Positions 12,643 to 21,130 of a DNA stretch of 21,130 bases are shown here, piece by piece. Where the stretch lies: the IMG/VR virus record IMGVR_UViG_3300027739_000080, positions 1-21,130 of that record; one strand, written 5' to 3'. The notes beneath the pieces were generated by a model. It had not been told where the DNA came from. It worked only from the letters and a program-made list of their open reading frames with translations, and made no database searches. Every line of letters starts with the position of its first letter. Positions within the stretch are counted from its first letter, which is position 1. The translations under genes and the position numbers were made by a program. This DNA is from a virus.

Positions 12643-14637
12643 TCAGAATGGTAATGGGTCCTTTTTATCAGTGGGAGTAATGTCAAAATCATCTCCCCGG
12701 TCAACCTCATATCTCTCCTTAACAGTTACCGGTTGCTCCTTACTCTTTTTTACATCTTCCTTCTCTTCCTTCTCGGTGTACTCTGTAAATGTTCCACCTT
12801 TATTGAAATCCATCTTTAACTTAACCCTGTCCTCACACCCAAGTTCCTCAAACCGGATCTTCTCTGTGCGAATAATTGTTGGGGCCTTGCTGTCCACAAC
12901 ATACTTGTCATCTTCATCTGTGGTATCGGTTATCTGGTCCTTTGGTTTCATCTTTAGCTTATTTCGATGCACCAGTATTCCAATATCAGCTTTCTCCTTC
13001 CATGCAGAGGATCCTTTGATGTCATAAAGAGATGGCATCTTATAATTCATGTTCGATTGCATGTCAATCTTTCTGGGGTGAACTATGATAATGCCATGTA
13101 CATTATATGTATCGTTGAAATTAATAAGGTAGTCCAGTTGTTGTGAGATGAAGGTTGTCTCGGTCATCCATTTCGGCTGCTCATGCTCGATTTTATTCCA
13201 GGCATCAATCACATAGCCGAAGATGTCCTCAGTCTTTTTAAGGTGTATCAGATACTCCAGAATAGAATTGAGGGTATTGATTTGATTGACCTGTATCTTG
13301 CCGTTGAATGTCTCAAAGTTGTTCCTGTCCGGAGACACAACGAAGAAATGCTTGGCCATGAAAGTAATTGTTTTATTCCGCTGCTCTTCTGTCATGGAGT
13401 TTGTGGTACCTTCTTCAAATCTCTGTCCTGCCAATACTTCCGCCAGCTTTGCAAATTCCCTTGATACAGGTCTGTTCTCTGGTGTAAACAACGCCCACTT
13501 AATGTTCTTGTTGTGACGCACAAACTGAGCCAGATACCACCGGATGAAAACCGACTTGCCTGATCCTGGCACTCCTGTCACAAAGGTTATATGCTTTGGC
13601 TTTAATGTGAATAACCTATCAATATAAGGGTATCCAATGCCCAGACCAGGCGTAAAACCGTGCTTGGCCAGAGTATTCATCTCTTCAATGACATCATAGG
13701 GCCTTATGATACCCTTGACAGCGAAGGATGATAGGTTGTTGTAACATTCATCTACTCCGGCTTTACCAAGTGCCGGCAGTCCTTTCTTGACATCTCCGTT
13801 ATAAACCTCGTTGATATCCTTATATCCTGTCGGATAATTGATGTACTTACATCTCACCTTGCCAAAGAAATGAACCAGGTGTTCTCTCAGGAACTTACCG
13901 GCCTCATCATTATCGGTTGAAAATATCAACTGGTCCACGTTGTCCGGGTGGAAGAAGCTCTGTACATACGGATCCTCCGCATACGCAAACTCTTCTTTGA
14001 AGTTCTTGGCCTTTGGGGATGGTGCGCCCTGCGGAACGCTTACGGCATTGTTATATCCACATTGTTTCCATGTGAGCATGTCAATCTCTCCCTCCGTGAT
14101 AATGACAGTCCTATTCTTCTGTATCTCGTCATCACTCTCAAAACTGATGGATTGCATACCCCAGAATATAGGCTTTGACCCGTATTCTTTCTTCATCTGC
14201 CACCACTTCAATCCGGCCTCTTCTGAATTATACCTAACATTGAGGTATTTGACATTCACCAGTGTCATATTAATGAATGAAGGAAATCCAAGAACCGGAT
14301 TGCCTTTTACAGTATATTCAAATACTTTCTCTCTGATAGCTATCGCGGGATCTATGCCTCGCCTCTTAAAATAATCGCGGACCTCAGTCGTAAATATGGA
14401 TGCCGGTTGCTTGGGCATACGACTATGCTCAACAACTTCCTTATACTTATCCTGTATATCAAGGTTTCCGCTAAAATTGCAATGATGGCACTTGTACCAC
14501 CGGTTCCCCGGCTCGTCATTGACAGTCAGGCACGGTACATTCTTGTGCTTCTTTCTGCTCTCATTGCATTTCGGACAAATAGTGTAGTATCGGGATGCCC
14601 CCGACTTGGTATGGATCCCCAGCTCCTCAAACGTCAT
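12643..14637 (-). CDS. Bifunctional primase-helicase (Twinkle/T7 gp4-like)
   Basis: A 664-residue replication protein in three parts. A zinc-binding N-terminus has C21-x2-C24 and C50-x2-C53. The Toprim primase-type domain has TEGEID (181-186), TDNDEAG (241-247) and KDINE (273-277). The RecA-fold helicase has the Walker A GVPGSGKS (355-362), TPEN (385-388), a Walker B-like FGYVIDAWN (473-481), HGIIIVHPRK (514-523) and a C-terminal KGSSAWKEKAD motif (541-551). This order is that of the T7 gp4/Twinkle group, which unwinds DNA 5' to 3' and often primes. Whether this member primes cannot be told from sequence alone. About 90 charged residues at the C-terminus may bind a polymerase. The start overlaps the preceding gene by four bases. 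Confidence 0.9.
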   Translation of the reverse strand: MTFEELGIHTKSGASRYYTICPKCNESRKKHKNVPCLTVNDEPGNRWYKCHHCNFSGNLDIQDKYKEVVEHSRMPKQPASIFTTEVRDYFKRRGIDPAIAIREKVFEYTVKGNPVLGFPSFINMTLVNVKYLNVRYNSEEAGLKWWQMKKEYGSKPIFWGMQSISFESDDEIQKNRTVIITEGEIDMLTWKQCGYNNAVSVPQGAPSPKAKNFKEEFAYAEDPYVQSFFHPDNVDQLIFSTDNDEAGKFLREHLVHFFGKVRCKYINYPTGYKDINEVYNGDVKKGLPALGKAGVDECYNNLSSFAVKGIIRPYDVIEEMNTLAKHGFTPGLGIGYPYIDRLFTLKPKHITFVTGVPGSGKSVFIRWYLAQFVRHNKNIKWALFTPENRPVSREFAKLAEVLAGQRFEEGTTNSMTEEQRNKTITFMAKHFFVVSPDRNNFETFNGKIQVNQINTLNSILEYLIHLKKTEDIFGYVIDAWNKIEHEQPKWMTETTFISQQLDYLINFNDTYNVHGIIIVHPRKIDMQSNMNYKMPSLYDIKGSSAWKEKADIGILVHRNKLKMKPKDQITDTTDEDDKYVVDSKAPTIIRTEKIRFEELGCEDRVKLKMDFNKGGTFTEYTEKEEKEDVKKSKEQPVTVKERYEVDRGDDFDITPTDKKDPLPF

Positions 14638-14975
14638 GCCTTCAAGAATTTCTCGCTCTTCTCGTTTCGTAAGATAAACTTGGGACCTGTACCTTCCGAA
14701 TCCTGGAATGGATACACGGTATCAAACTCAAAGTAGATCTTACCTTCAAGAATGGAAGGTCTGGTCTTGTTTGTGATAGTAGATACCGGAAGTCCGGACA
14801 GGTTTGCGAACTGATTGACGGTAAAAACATTGTATCTCATCATGCTTTTAACCGCCAGTAATGGGAGGTTTCTCTTTATTGCCAGCTTCTCTACCAGCGC
14901 AGGATCAGTCTTTACGAACTTGCACTCTACGCTCTGGGCAACAATAACATTAACATCGTTTTCTGCTTCTGCCAT
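14634..14975 (-). CDS. Putative HTH protein, first gene of the replication operon
   Basis: A 113-residue protein that is the first gene after the promoter at 14998-15028. Residues 52-73 (TVNQFANLSGLPVSTITNKT) look like a helix-turn-helix, with the typical Ala-x-x-x-Gly turn. The N-terminal 50 residues are helical with a basic patch (KLAIKRNLPLL). The C-terminal part is beta-like and ends in basic residues. Its ATG gives a leader of about 15 bases from the predicted transcription start. It overlaps primase-helicase by four bases. A replication-initiation or autoregulatory role is plausible for a first-in-operon HTH protein but is not shown. Confidence 0.62.
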   Translation of the reverse strand: MAEAENDVNVIVAQSVECKFVKTDPALVEKLAIKRNLPLLAVKSMMRYNVFTVNQFANLSGLPVSTITNKTRPSILEGKIYFEFDTVYPFQDSEGTGPKFILRNEKSEKFLKA

Positions 14976-14997
14976 ATTTGCTGAATTAATTTCTCAA

Positions 14998-15028
14998 CAA
15001 ATATAGCAAACAAATTTAATAAAACAAT
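14998..15028 (-). promoter_or_regulatory. Bacteroides-type promoter for the replication operon
   Basis: On the - strand the box TATATTTG (15005-14998) fits the Bacteroides primary sigma factor -7 consensus TAnnTTTG exactly. ATTG (15028-15025) lies 19 bases upstream and fits the -33 element TTTG with one mismatch. Transcription would begin about 15 bases before the ATG at 14975. The tract 14976-15031 is AT-rich, has no GC-rich hairpin and sits just after the exported-protein stop, so it is a natural operon boundary. Confidence 0.72.
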
Positions 15029-15031
15029 ATT

Positions 15032-15481
15032 TCAATTAAAATTAAACGCCACTCCTGTCAGAAGAAAGAAATTTTTAGTAGAGATGTTGTACCCACCACC
15101 GAAAGCAATGTATTGCCACAACTGTACGGTGCCGGCCAGAGAGATTTCTGCCGGAGACACCTCGCCTATGTCTGTGCCAAATAACACTATTGCGCTAAAG
15201 GCATAGTCCATATATGGCTCTCCGTTCTGTTCGGTAAAATGGCCTATGGTAAGACCTGTTCCCAAAGAAGATAGGGGGGTAACGAGAACCTGATCTGAGA
15301 AAGTGAACTGCATTGCTGATACCTGTACTACTGGCCGGAACAGCCATTGGACGTTTACCCCCCTATCGTTTGTTGGTATCTTATCCGGAACCCTTCCGAA
15401 GAAGTTGTTCCATTTGTCCTGGGCATTTAAGGATGTTGCAATAACTCCTAATAATGCCATAATTAGTAATGTCTTTTTCAT
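15032..15481 (-). CDS. Secreted, beta-rich outer-membrane-like protein
   Basis: A 149-residue protein with a clear N-terminal signal peptide: a Lys-Lys start, a hydrophobic core and an Asn-Ala end at residue 20, before QDKWNN (likely cleavage after A20). There is no lipobox Cys, so it is not a lipoprotein. The mature part alternates hydrophobic and polar residues (QVLVTPLSSLGTGLTIGHF, FLLTGVAFNFN) and ends in an aromatic-rich strand like outer-membrane barrels. About 129 residues would be small for a full barrel. The ATG overlaps the polyvalent-protein stop as ATGA, so translation is coupled to it. No family is recognised; a phage-driven envelope change such as superinfection exclusion is one idea. 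Confidence 0.65.
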   Translation of the reverse strand: MKKTLLIMALLGVIATSLNAQDKWNNFFGRVPDKIPTNDRGVNVQWLFRPVVQVSAMQFTFSDQVLVTPLSSLGTGLTIGHFTEQNGEPYMDYAFSAIVLFGTDIGEVSPAEISLAGTVQLWQYIAFGGGYNISTKNFFLLTGVAFNFN

Positions 15482-18400
15482 TTGTTCAGTTTTTTATATT
15501 CCTGTGCTTCTTCATACATTTTCACAAAATCAATACCTGGCTGATCCCATATCTCGCGGATCTTCGTGGCAAGATCTCTCACATCCTTTCCAACCTTGAG
15601 CATTAATGTCCTGTCTTTCTGAACATCTTCGCTGTAATAGGTCTTGATAACGCTATTGAGAAGGTCAACGTATGGATGCTGATATAACTTGTACTTCTTT
15701 GCCGTCTGGAGTACCCATTGAACATCTTTTGCTCCATATACAGGAGATGCGCGGAAGATACCCAGGTCAGTGATATCAAACTTCATCTCTCTCTGCGCTA
15801 TCTTGCCCGTAAAGGCATCTGCGCCAAGTTCAACTCCCTTCAGCATGTATTCTCCATAGTAAGGGAACTGAGCCATGATGAAATCATCAACCATACGCGC
15901 ATCCCACTTAGGCTCTCCACCAAGACCAGAGACTTTCTGTAATGCCTGGCCAATGACTGTTGCTCTTTCGGTATTGCGGAGAGATATTGAGATATCCATC
16001 TCACTTGGAGGAATAATCCATTTATCCCGGAAGAAGTCTCTCTTGGTTGCTGCATGAAGTATTCCTGCAAAGCCACCGGTAAGTCCGGCAAAGTCAAACG
16101 GGAAGAATGTCTTATACCCCAAACGATACCAATCCTCTGTAAATGCTTTGTCATCATTTAGTATCAGATTATCAAGGATCCTCTGTACTGATGATGCCAT
16201 ATAACCAAGTTCAAACGGCTTTGGTATTGATAGCCATCTACCATTGCCCAGGGGAATATTGAAATACATATCTCTCTGGTATGCCGGTAACTGCTTATAT
16301 TCCTCAATGGTGTCATCATCCATCTGTGCGATCAGGATACTGTTGGCCAGGGCCGGAGCCAGTGCTATCATTGCCCACCATGCTAAGAAGTTCCCTGGAT
16401 TATCCCTGGCTGACCTCACAACCTTTGCCAGACCCCGTATTGCTGCATTGGAGAACACCACGAACTGATTAAGGCTCTTCATGTAGGTTCCTGCCACATG
16501 GAAGTCAAGAAGGTCCCTGGCCTCAAACGCTGCTCTTAAGGTAGCCTCATAAGGACTTAATCCCATCTTGATGCCCTTGTCGTATTCGGCCTTATACAGA
16601 CTTATACGGTTGATCTTCTCTGATTTTGAGAAGAAGTTGTCAATGTTATCCCAATTTGTTTGAACGAATGTCTTGAAATCCATAAAATACTTGTTGGGAT
16701 CCTTGGAGTGTTTGAACATCCATTCTCTCTGCAGACGATAATAGTCAATCTGATTCTTGATATAAAATCCGAATTGACCACCACCAGTAAGATCGAGCAT
16801 GTGTCCTGGCGTTTCTCCATAGAATAACATCTCTCTCTTGATGTTTGGCAATCCCTTTGCCCCGCCAACGATCAGCCTCGTAAAGAAGTCTCGTATTGGG
16901 TTCCTGATCATAAAAGGAAGTGAATGAGTCACCATTGTCCTTAATAGGCTTGGGAAGTACGTTGCCCATTTCGGGAACATTGGACTATCGTTCAACCCCT
17001 TGAGGCTGGCATAGACATACGGATCCTGTATGGTTATCCATAATGGCTTACCACGAATGAGGAATTTCAATGATGTTCCGGCTTGCCCTGGGATCTTTGT
17101 GATATATCCTATCCCGGCTATCTCAAACTTATCTTTATCGTAAAATTCCCTATCTCCTGTGAACGCCAAGGTCCATTGTCTGAGAACATTGTTCTTGTCC
17201 GTGTTTATAATAATAGAATGTGCGGTTTCAATCTGCACTAAATACGGGTCCACAATGGGATGAACGCTTCCTTTGATCGGATAAATGTGCAACCGGCCTT
17301 CATATCCCCTGCTATCCCTTCCTATGGAGTAGAAATCATTGAACCCTTTTATTTCCCAACTCTCTGTCCCAGGTCCATGTTCTCTGAAGTAACGATGGAA
17401 GGCAATATAATGCAGATCTTCAGTAGAGATAAGTTCATATAACTCATCACTCATTAATCCACCCTCCCAGGCATACCTGTTATAGTTCATCACATTTAAC
17501 AGATACCTCCTATTGAACTCTTCAATCTGTTCTGCCTTTCTTGGATCGGAAAGTTTTAATGCCTCCCACTCCTTCTTCGTCTTGTCGGCAACCATCTTAT
17601 CTGTTTCACCTTCCTGTGCTATGCCATAGATCGCATCATTATCATGGTTGTATCTGTCTGCCGGAAAGAAAACCTTGTCAGGATCAAGTTCACCTTTCAT
17701 TATTTTGTTGACGATCCTGTTGATCTTTGCCGAATATTTATCCGCAATGTGCGGATACTTTCGCAATATATCCAAAGGAGGCAGCATGTCACCTGGTTGA
17801 GCAAGGTCTATCTTAACCTGTTTGCCGCCAAGTTTCCATATAACCTCAAGGATCCTGTCGGCTGCATTAAATCCATAAGCTAATTCCAAGAACTCTCTCA
17901 TCTCCGGGAGACTGCTATCCGGTAATGCCTCATATTGCCAGGGGAAGCTGATAGCTTCACCAGTGATGGGATCTATCTGCCGTTCCAACTTATTGTTAGT
18001 AACGCCAAACATCATCATGTCACCAATCTTATCCATGCCACCAAGTAAAAGATGTGACAGAGTTATGAAATTCTCACTTGGAGGAACTTTCTTCGGATCT
18101 TTAACATCTTTGTCTTTCTTCTTAGACATTGCCCATCTCCATGCCTTCTCTGCTATACGGCCTTCATCAAGCCACTTCAGAGCAAAGAGATCGAACTTTG
18201 TCACTACCCAATCACCCATCTTTGAGGATGGTTTAAACAGGCTTGTCCATCCCCAGGGAACCTTTCCTTCTTTCGGCAGTCCCCATTTGACATGTTTCCT
18301 CATCCGGTCAACACCACTGGCACCAAGATATTCTCTGAAATCGGTGCTGAGAACCTGTATGGCATCCCAGATCTTTGGACTCATGCGCTTAACTCTGGCC

Positions 18401-21130
18401 TCGAACCACCTGGTAAACTCCGGGAATGACCTTGCTGTTTCAGTAGGATTGACAAGATATGCACGGAAGAACTCTGCCACGCCCTCTTTCATCTTGTACA
18501 TCAGAGGATTCTTGTCTCCCTTGGGTGGATTACTCCCGAACTGCCATAGTTTCTTAAGTTCAGGTTGGAATAACCCGTATAATGGTTCTGCCTCCGGACC
18601 AACCAGGCCGAACATATCATCAAGCCTGTGTCCAAGTTCATGCGTACCAACTTCCAATCTGCCTTTGAACAACTTATCAACAACAAGTTTTCCTATTGAC
18701 GGTGTGTAGGATCCGGCCCCTCTTCTGACAGACTTATCCCAGAATATCTTCTGGTCAATAACATCAGCAAAATCCTTAAGTATCTGCCATATCGGTTTAG
18801 GCTCTTTCCCCTCAATAGGCTCCGGCTGTATCCTCTCGCCCATATTGGCTTTGCTCTTTGAGGCTTTTACCTCTGCCTCTGGCCTCTTCTCTCCATGACC
18901 ATTAATATTCTTGGTTGCTCTCTCAAACTCCCGAACCATGTTTATCCCACTTCCCTGGCTTGAGGATCCCTTTACTACATTATCGGCACGGACCTCAAAG
19001 GTTTCTCCGTAATGATCCTGTATGTATTGGAGCAATCCTTCAAGTCTTGGCTCAGACACAATACCGACCATCTTATCACCATGCACATTGAAGATCTTAT
19101 CGTAAACAAACTCCTGCAGTCCTTTGTCTCCCCAATATTTCTCACCTCTGGACCTCGATGCCGGCACACGCAACTTATACTGGACCTGACCCTCATAGTT
19201 GGGTCTGTCTTTCATTATCTGGATATTGCCACTTGAACTCTCAACGTAGTCCATCGGTGACAATGCCTTGATGATATTCAATGCCCTTGTTGCAGGAACA
19301 ATAATGCGGTTCTTGTCCTCTTTCACATAGTTCTCCGGAAGCAATAATCCCTTCCGGACCGATCCATCCTGCATGGTATATTCTATGAGCCGGCCCTTGT
19401 ATTTGGCCATGCCCTGCAGAATGTTTCCGGTAATAACAAATCTCTTCTCCCTGTTCCTGGCCGGCTTGAGTTTATCCCAATCCCGTCTGGTTTCCTCCTG
19501 CTCCATTCTGCCAATGCTATAAGAGTTGGCAATGATCTGGCTGACATGAGTATCCTTACTGGCCGGGATCCGGAACCTTCTGCGACTATCTGCCGTTGCA
19601 AAATTGAGCATGATATTGCTCGGTGCATAAGGATTAGATTTGGCTTCATTGATATCAAATCCCAGGAATACACCTTTATTCATTCTGATGAGTCCAAGTT
19701 GATCGTTCTCTGTGAATGGTACCTCAACCACCCTGCCAGGATAGAAGAACCTGATTAATTTCTCGGTCTTATCTTTTATGTAGGTTGCGCTATCAAGATA
19801 CATGTTTGTCATGGTCTGATGCTTATCCTCCATTTGCTCAAGCTGTTCTTTCAGCCACCACTCAATATCCTCGGCCCTTCCTTTCTTTCCTTCTGCCTCT
19901 TTGCGCTTGGCTGCTATGTTTGCATCAAAACTCACTTGGAGATCTGCTATCCTTTTCCCATATACAGCATCAACACCGGTCCTCATCTTCTCAATAAGTG
20001 CAACATTGTATTCATCATCAGACTTGCCGTCAAGGACAGCGTTCACAGCCTCGTCAATCTGGACCTTTGTTAAAGGTTTGCGTAAAATATCAACTTCGAT
20101 TGTCTCCAGGGTAGTGTCATCTCCAAAGATCGAGATGCCTCCCTTGCCAATGATGACCACTTCTTTCTCAACTGTCACGGCATTTAATGGCTCATTTTTT
20201 ACCTCCAGGTCATTCTGCCCACTGGCATTGAGATATTCAATCTCTGCATTATATCTCTGAATGATCTCAGTATAGAACTGTTCCTGTCTGTCAATAGGAA
20301 GAACGGCCAGCTTGCCGGTTATCTTATGAGCCAATCCGCTTGCGTCATCTTTTGTCAGATCAACGGGATCTCCCATGTCGCTATTCAGGTCCGGGTTCTC
20401 CCTCATGTATTCAAGGACAATCTTATCTCCGTACTTATTGAGGAAATCAGTTGTCTCAGTAATGGACTTGCTTGACTGCTGATTGGATGTGGTATTGGCA
20501 TAGAGAGACTTCAGCTTCTTGGCATTCATCATCGCTATTCTCTTCTCTGCCGGTAAGACAGAAATGACATGGATATACTCAGGCTTATTCACCTGGTCTG
20601 CCCTGTTTATCCTACCATCCTTCTGAACTACCACGTTGACATCAAGATCCGGCTGAAGGTTTATCCCAACCCTTTGCTTGGTGTCATTGAATTTCGGTGA
20701 ACTATGTGCAGACAACCCGGTGGATCCGGACACGTTGGCTATGATTGCCCAACCAGGTTCGTTGTTAAAACTGTTGATCAACTTGTTCTTGTTCGGCTTA
20801 CGATTGGGAATATACTTGCCCTTCATGTAATCGTCAGTCAACTCAAACCTTGATTTACGGCCTGTTATCTCTGCAATCTTAAACCCTGCGTCCGTTATTC
20901 CTTTTATGAGAACATCAATGGGAGATATCGTAATCCCGGTTGATACAGCTTTGATCTTTTCAATCAGTCTCTTATATTCTGCTGCACCCATCTCACTCAG
21001 GTCGGTGACATCCAACTGATGCGGCTCATGTACACCCGATGGAGTTTTTAAGGTATATCTCATCACTCCGTTCAGTCCTCTCTTAAGAACTTCCCGGAAG
21101 TCTGTTTCAATAGTCTCATTATAGTCCAGA
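15478..21130 (-). CDS. Giant polyvalent protein, N-terminal part beyond the window
   Basis: The frame is open to the window edge: 21 codons precede the GTG at 21066, so that GTG is not a reliable start. Numbered from that GTG, residues 100-170 contain NVSGSTGLSA, RVGINLQP and QKDGRINRADQVNKPEYIHV, matching the C-terminal lobe of a strawberry-notch-like SF2 helicase; its N-lobe must lie right of the window. A coiled-coil region (about 350-430) and a beta-rich region (430-700) follow. HELGH at 809-813, with E865 in VAEFF, is a zinc metallopeptidase site. Residues near 1385-1640 hold RNPIRD, a helical region and QFVVFSNAAIRG, typical of the LPD38 module. Polyvalent proteins combine such domains in phage and conjugative elements. 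The stop overlaps the exported-protein gene by four bases. Confidence 0.8.
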   Translation of the reverse strand, partial: LDYNETIETDFREVLKRGLNGVMRYTLKTPSGVHEPHQLDVTDLSEMGAAEYKRLIEKIKAVSTGITISPIDVLIKGITDAGFKIAEITGRKSRFELTDDYMKGKYIPNRKPNKNKLINSFNNEPGWAIIANVSGSTGLSAHSSPKFNDTKQRVGINLQPDLDVNVVVQKDGRINRADQVNKPEYIHVISVLPAEKRIAMMNAKKLKSLYANTTSNQQSSKSITETTDFLNKYGDKIVLEYMRENPDLNSDMGDPVDLTKDDASGLAHKITGKLAVLPIDRQEQFYTEIIQRYNAEIEYLNASGQNDLEVKNEPLNAVTVEKEVVIIGKGGISIFGDDTTLETIEVDILRKPLTKVQIDEAVNAVLDGKSDDEYNVALIEKMRTGVDAVYGKRIADLQVSFDANIAAKRKEAEGKKGRAEDIEWWLKEQLEQMEDKHQTMTNMYLDSATYIKDKTEKLIRFFYPGRVVEVPFTENDQLGLIRMNKGVFLGFDINEAKSNPYAPSNIMLNFATADSRRRFRIPASKDTHVSQIIANSYSIGRMEQEETRRDWDKLKPARNREKRFVITGNILQGMAKYKGRLIEYTMQDGSVRKGLLLPENYVKEDKNRIIVPATRALNIIKALSPMDYVESSSGNIQIMKDRPNYEGQVQYKLRVPASRSRGEKYWGDKGLQEFVYDKIFNVHGDKMVGIVSEPRLEGLLQYIQDHYGETFEVRADNVVKGSSSQGSGINMVREFERATKNINGHGEKRPEAEVKASKSKANMGERIQPEPIEGKEPKPIWQILKDFADVIDQKIFWDKSVRRGAGSYTPSIGKLVVDKLFKGRLEVGTHELGHRLDDMFGLVGPEAEPLYGLFQPELKKLWQFGSNPPKGDKNPLMYKMKEGVAEFFRAYLVNPTETARSFPEFTRWFEARVKRMSPKIWDAIQVLSTDFREYLGASGVDRMRKHVKWGLPKEGKVPWGWTSLFKPSSKMGDWVVTKFDLFALKWLDEGRIAEKAWRWAMSKKKDKDVKDPKKVPPSENFITLSHLLLGGMDKIGDMMMFGVTNNKLERQIDPITGEAISFPWQYEALPDSSLPEMREFLELAYGFNAADRILEVIWKLGGKQVKIDLAQPGDMLPPLDILRKYPHIADKYSAKINRIVNKIMKGELDPDKVFFPADRYNHDNDAIYGIAQEGETDKMVADKTKKEWEALKLSDPRKAEQIEEFNRRYLLNVMNYNRYAWEGGLMSDELYELISTEDLHYIAFHRYFREHGPGTESWEIKGFNDFYSIGRDSRGYEGRLHIYPIKGSVHPIVDPYLVQIETAHSIIINTDKNNVLRQWTLAFTGDREFYDKDKFEIAGIGYITKIPGQAGTSLKFLIRGKPLWITIQDPYVYASLKGLNDSPMFPKWATYFPSLLRTMVTHSLPFMIRNPIRDFFTRLIVGGAKGLPNIKREMLFYGETPGHMLDLTGGGQFGFYIKNQIDYYRLQREWMFKHSKDPNKYFMDFKTFVQTNWDNIDNFFSKSEKINRISLYKAEYDKGIKMGLSPYEATLRAAFEARDLLDFHVAGTYMKSLNQFVVFSNAAIRGLAKVVRSARDNPGNFLAWWAMIALAPALANSILIAQMDDDTIEEYKQLPAYQRDMYFNIPLGNGRWLSIPKPFELGYMASSVQRILDNLILNDDKAFTEDWYRLGYKTFFPFDFAGLTGGFAGILHAATKRDFFRDKWIIPPSEMDISISLRNTERATVIGQALQKVSGLGGEPKWDARMVDDFIMAQFPYYGEYMLKGVELGADAFTGKIAQREMKFDITDLGIFRASPVYGAKDVQWVLQTAKKYKLYQHPYVDLLNSVIKTYYSEDVQKDRTLMLKVGKDVRDLATKIREIWDQPGIDFVKMYEEAQEYKKLNK

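Noticed and set aside
15011-15018. TAAATTTG, a second -7-like box in the promoter region
   Set aside because: The nearest TTG upstream is only 14 bases away, so the spacing is wrong. The box at 14998-15005 fits better.
17963-18709. Long + strand open frame (248 codons) opposite the polyvalent gene
   Set aside because: It lies wholly inside the polyvalent coding region, whose - strand product has recognisable motifs including HELGH. The + strand product is Ser/Leu-rich with no motif and looks like an antisense shadow.
21064-21066. GTG as the start of the polyvalent gene
   Set aside because: The same frame is open for 21 more codons to the window edge, and the protein begins inside a helicase lobe, so this is an internal codon.
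1-21130. tRNA, rRNA, CRISPR array, attachment site or insertion sequence
   Set aside because: I read both strands for cloverleaf elements, regularly spaced repeats, transposase motifs and terminal inverted repeats and saw none that I could support. A tRNA or repeat-finding program would be needed to exclude short or divergent cases.

Overview
The window looks like part of a double-stranded DNA bacteriophage genome, or a closely related phage-like mobile element, from a host in the Bacteroidota. The phage call rests on a Twinkle-like primase-helicase, a YqaJ/lambda-exo-type nuclease, a RecT-type annealing protein, a RusA resolvase, a phage GroES, a virion-type protein with a PHIHW motif, and the C-terminal part of a giant polyvalent protein carrying an LPD38-like module. 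The host call rests on PcfK/PcfJ-like genes in the style of Bacteroidetes mobile elements, a DUF3127-like protein, A-rich leaders in place of Shine-Dalgarno sites, and one promoter that fits the Bacteroides primary sigma factor pattern (-33 TTG / -7 TAnnTTTG). No integrase, tRNA, rRNA, CRISPR array, portal, terminase or major capsid gene is visible.

Layout. Positions 2-3312 (+ strand) hold PcfK-like (cut by the left edge), PcfJ-like and six small uncharacterised genes. They run in two blocks of genes overlapping by 4 nt, separated by an intrinsic terminator (2442-2487) and closed by another (from 3322). Everything from 21130 down to 3328 is on the - strand and converges on that block. In transcription order it holds: the polyvalent protein (right edge cuts off its N-terminal part), a 4-nt-overlapping secreted beta-rich protein, a promoter (14998-15028), and then a near-continuous replication/recombination operon. 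That operon encodes a putative HTH protein, primase-helicase, zinc protein, GroES, ASCH/PUA-like protein, coiled-coil protein, XRE-like HTH protein, YqaJ exonuclease, NUMOD1 protein, small unknowns, a DnaJ-type zinc protein, a 35-residue membrane microprotein, RusA, an OB-fold protein, a winged-helix-like protein, a DUF7694-like protein and RecT. It ends at a terminator (5001-5036). Beyond it lie an HNH-like protein, the virion-type protein and a 19-residue CxxC microprotein whose 3' end lies in the opposing terminator.

How the genes could work together. Primase-helicase opens and primes DNA, the OB-fold protein may coat single strands, YqaJ exonuclease plus RecT form a single-strand-annealing recombination pair, and RusA resolves junctions. 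GroES probably adapts the host chaperonin to a phage client. The polyvalent protein belongs to a class proposed to be packaged in the virion and delivered with the DNA. The coupled exported protein may alter the host envelope; that last point is inference only.

Two microproteins (7891-7998 and 3328-3387, both - strand) were found by direct reading. Several starts were moved to fit the tight gene overlaps, and both edge genes are treated as truncated.
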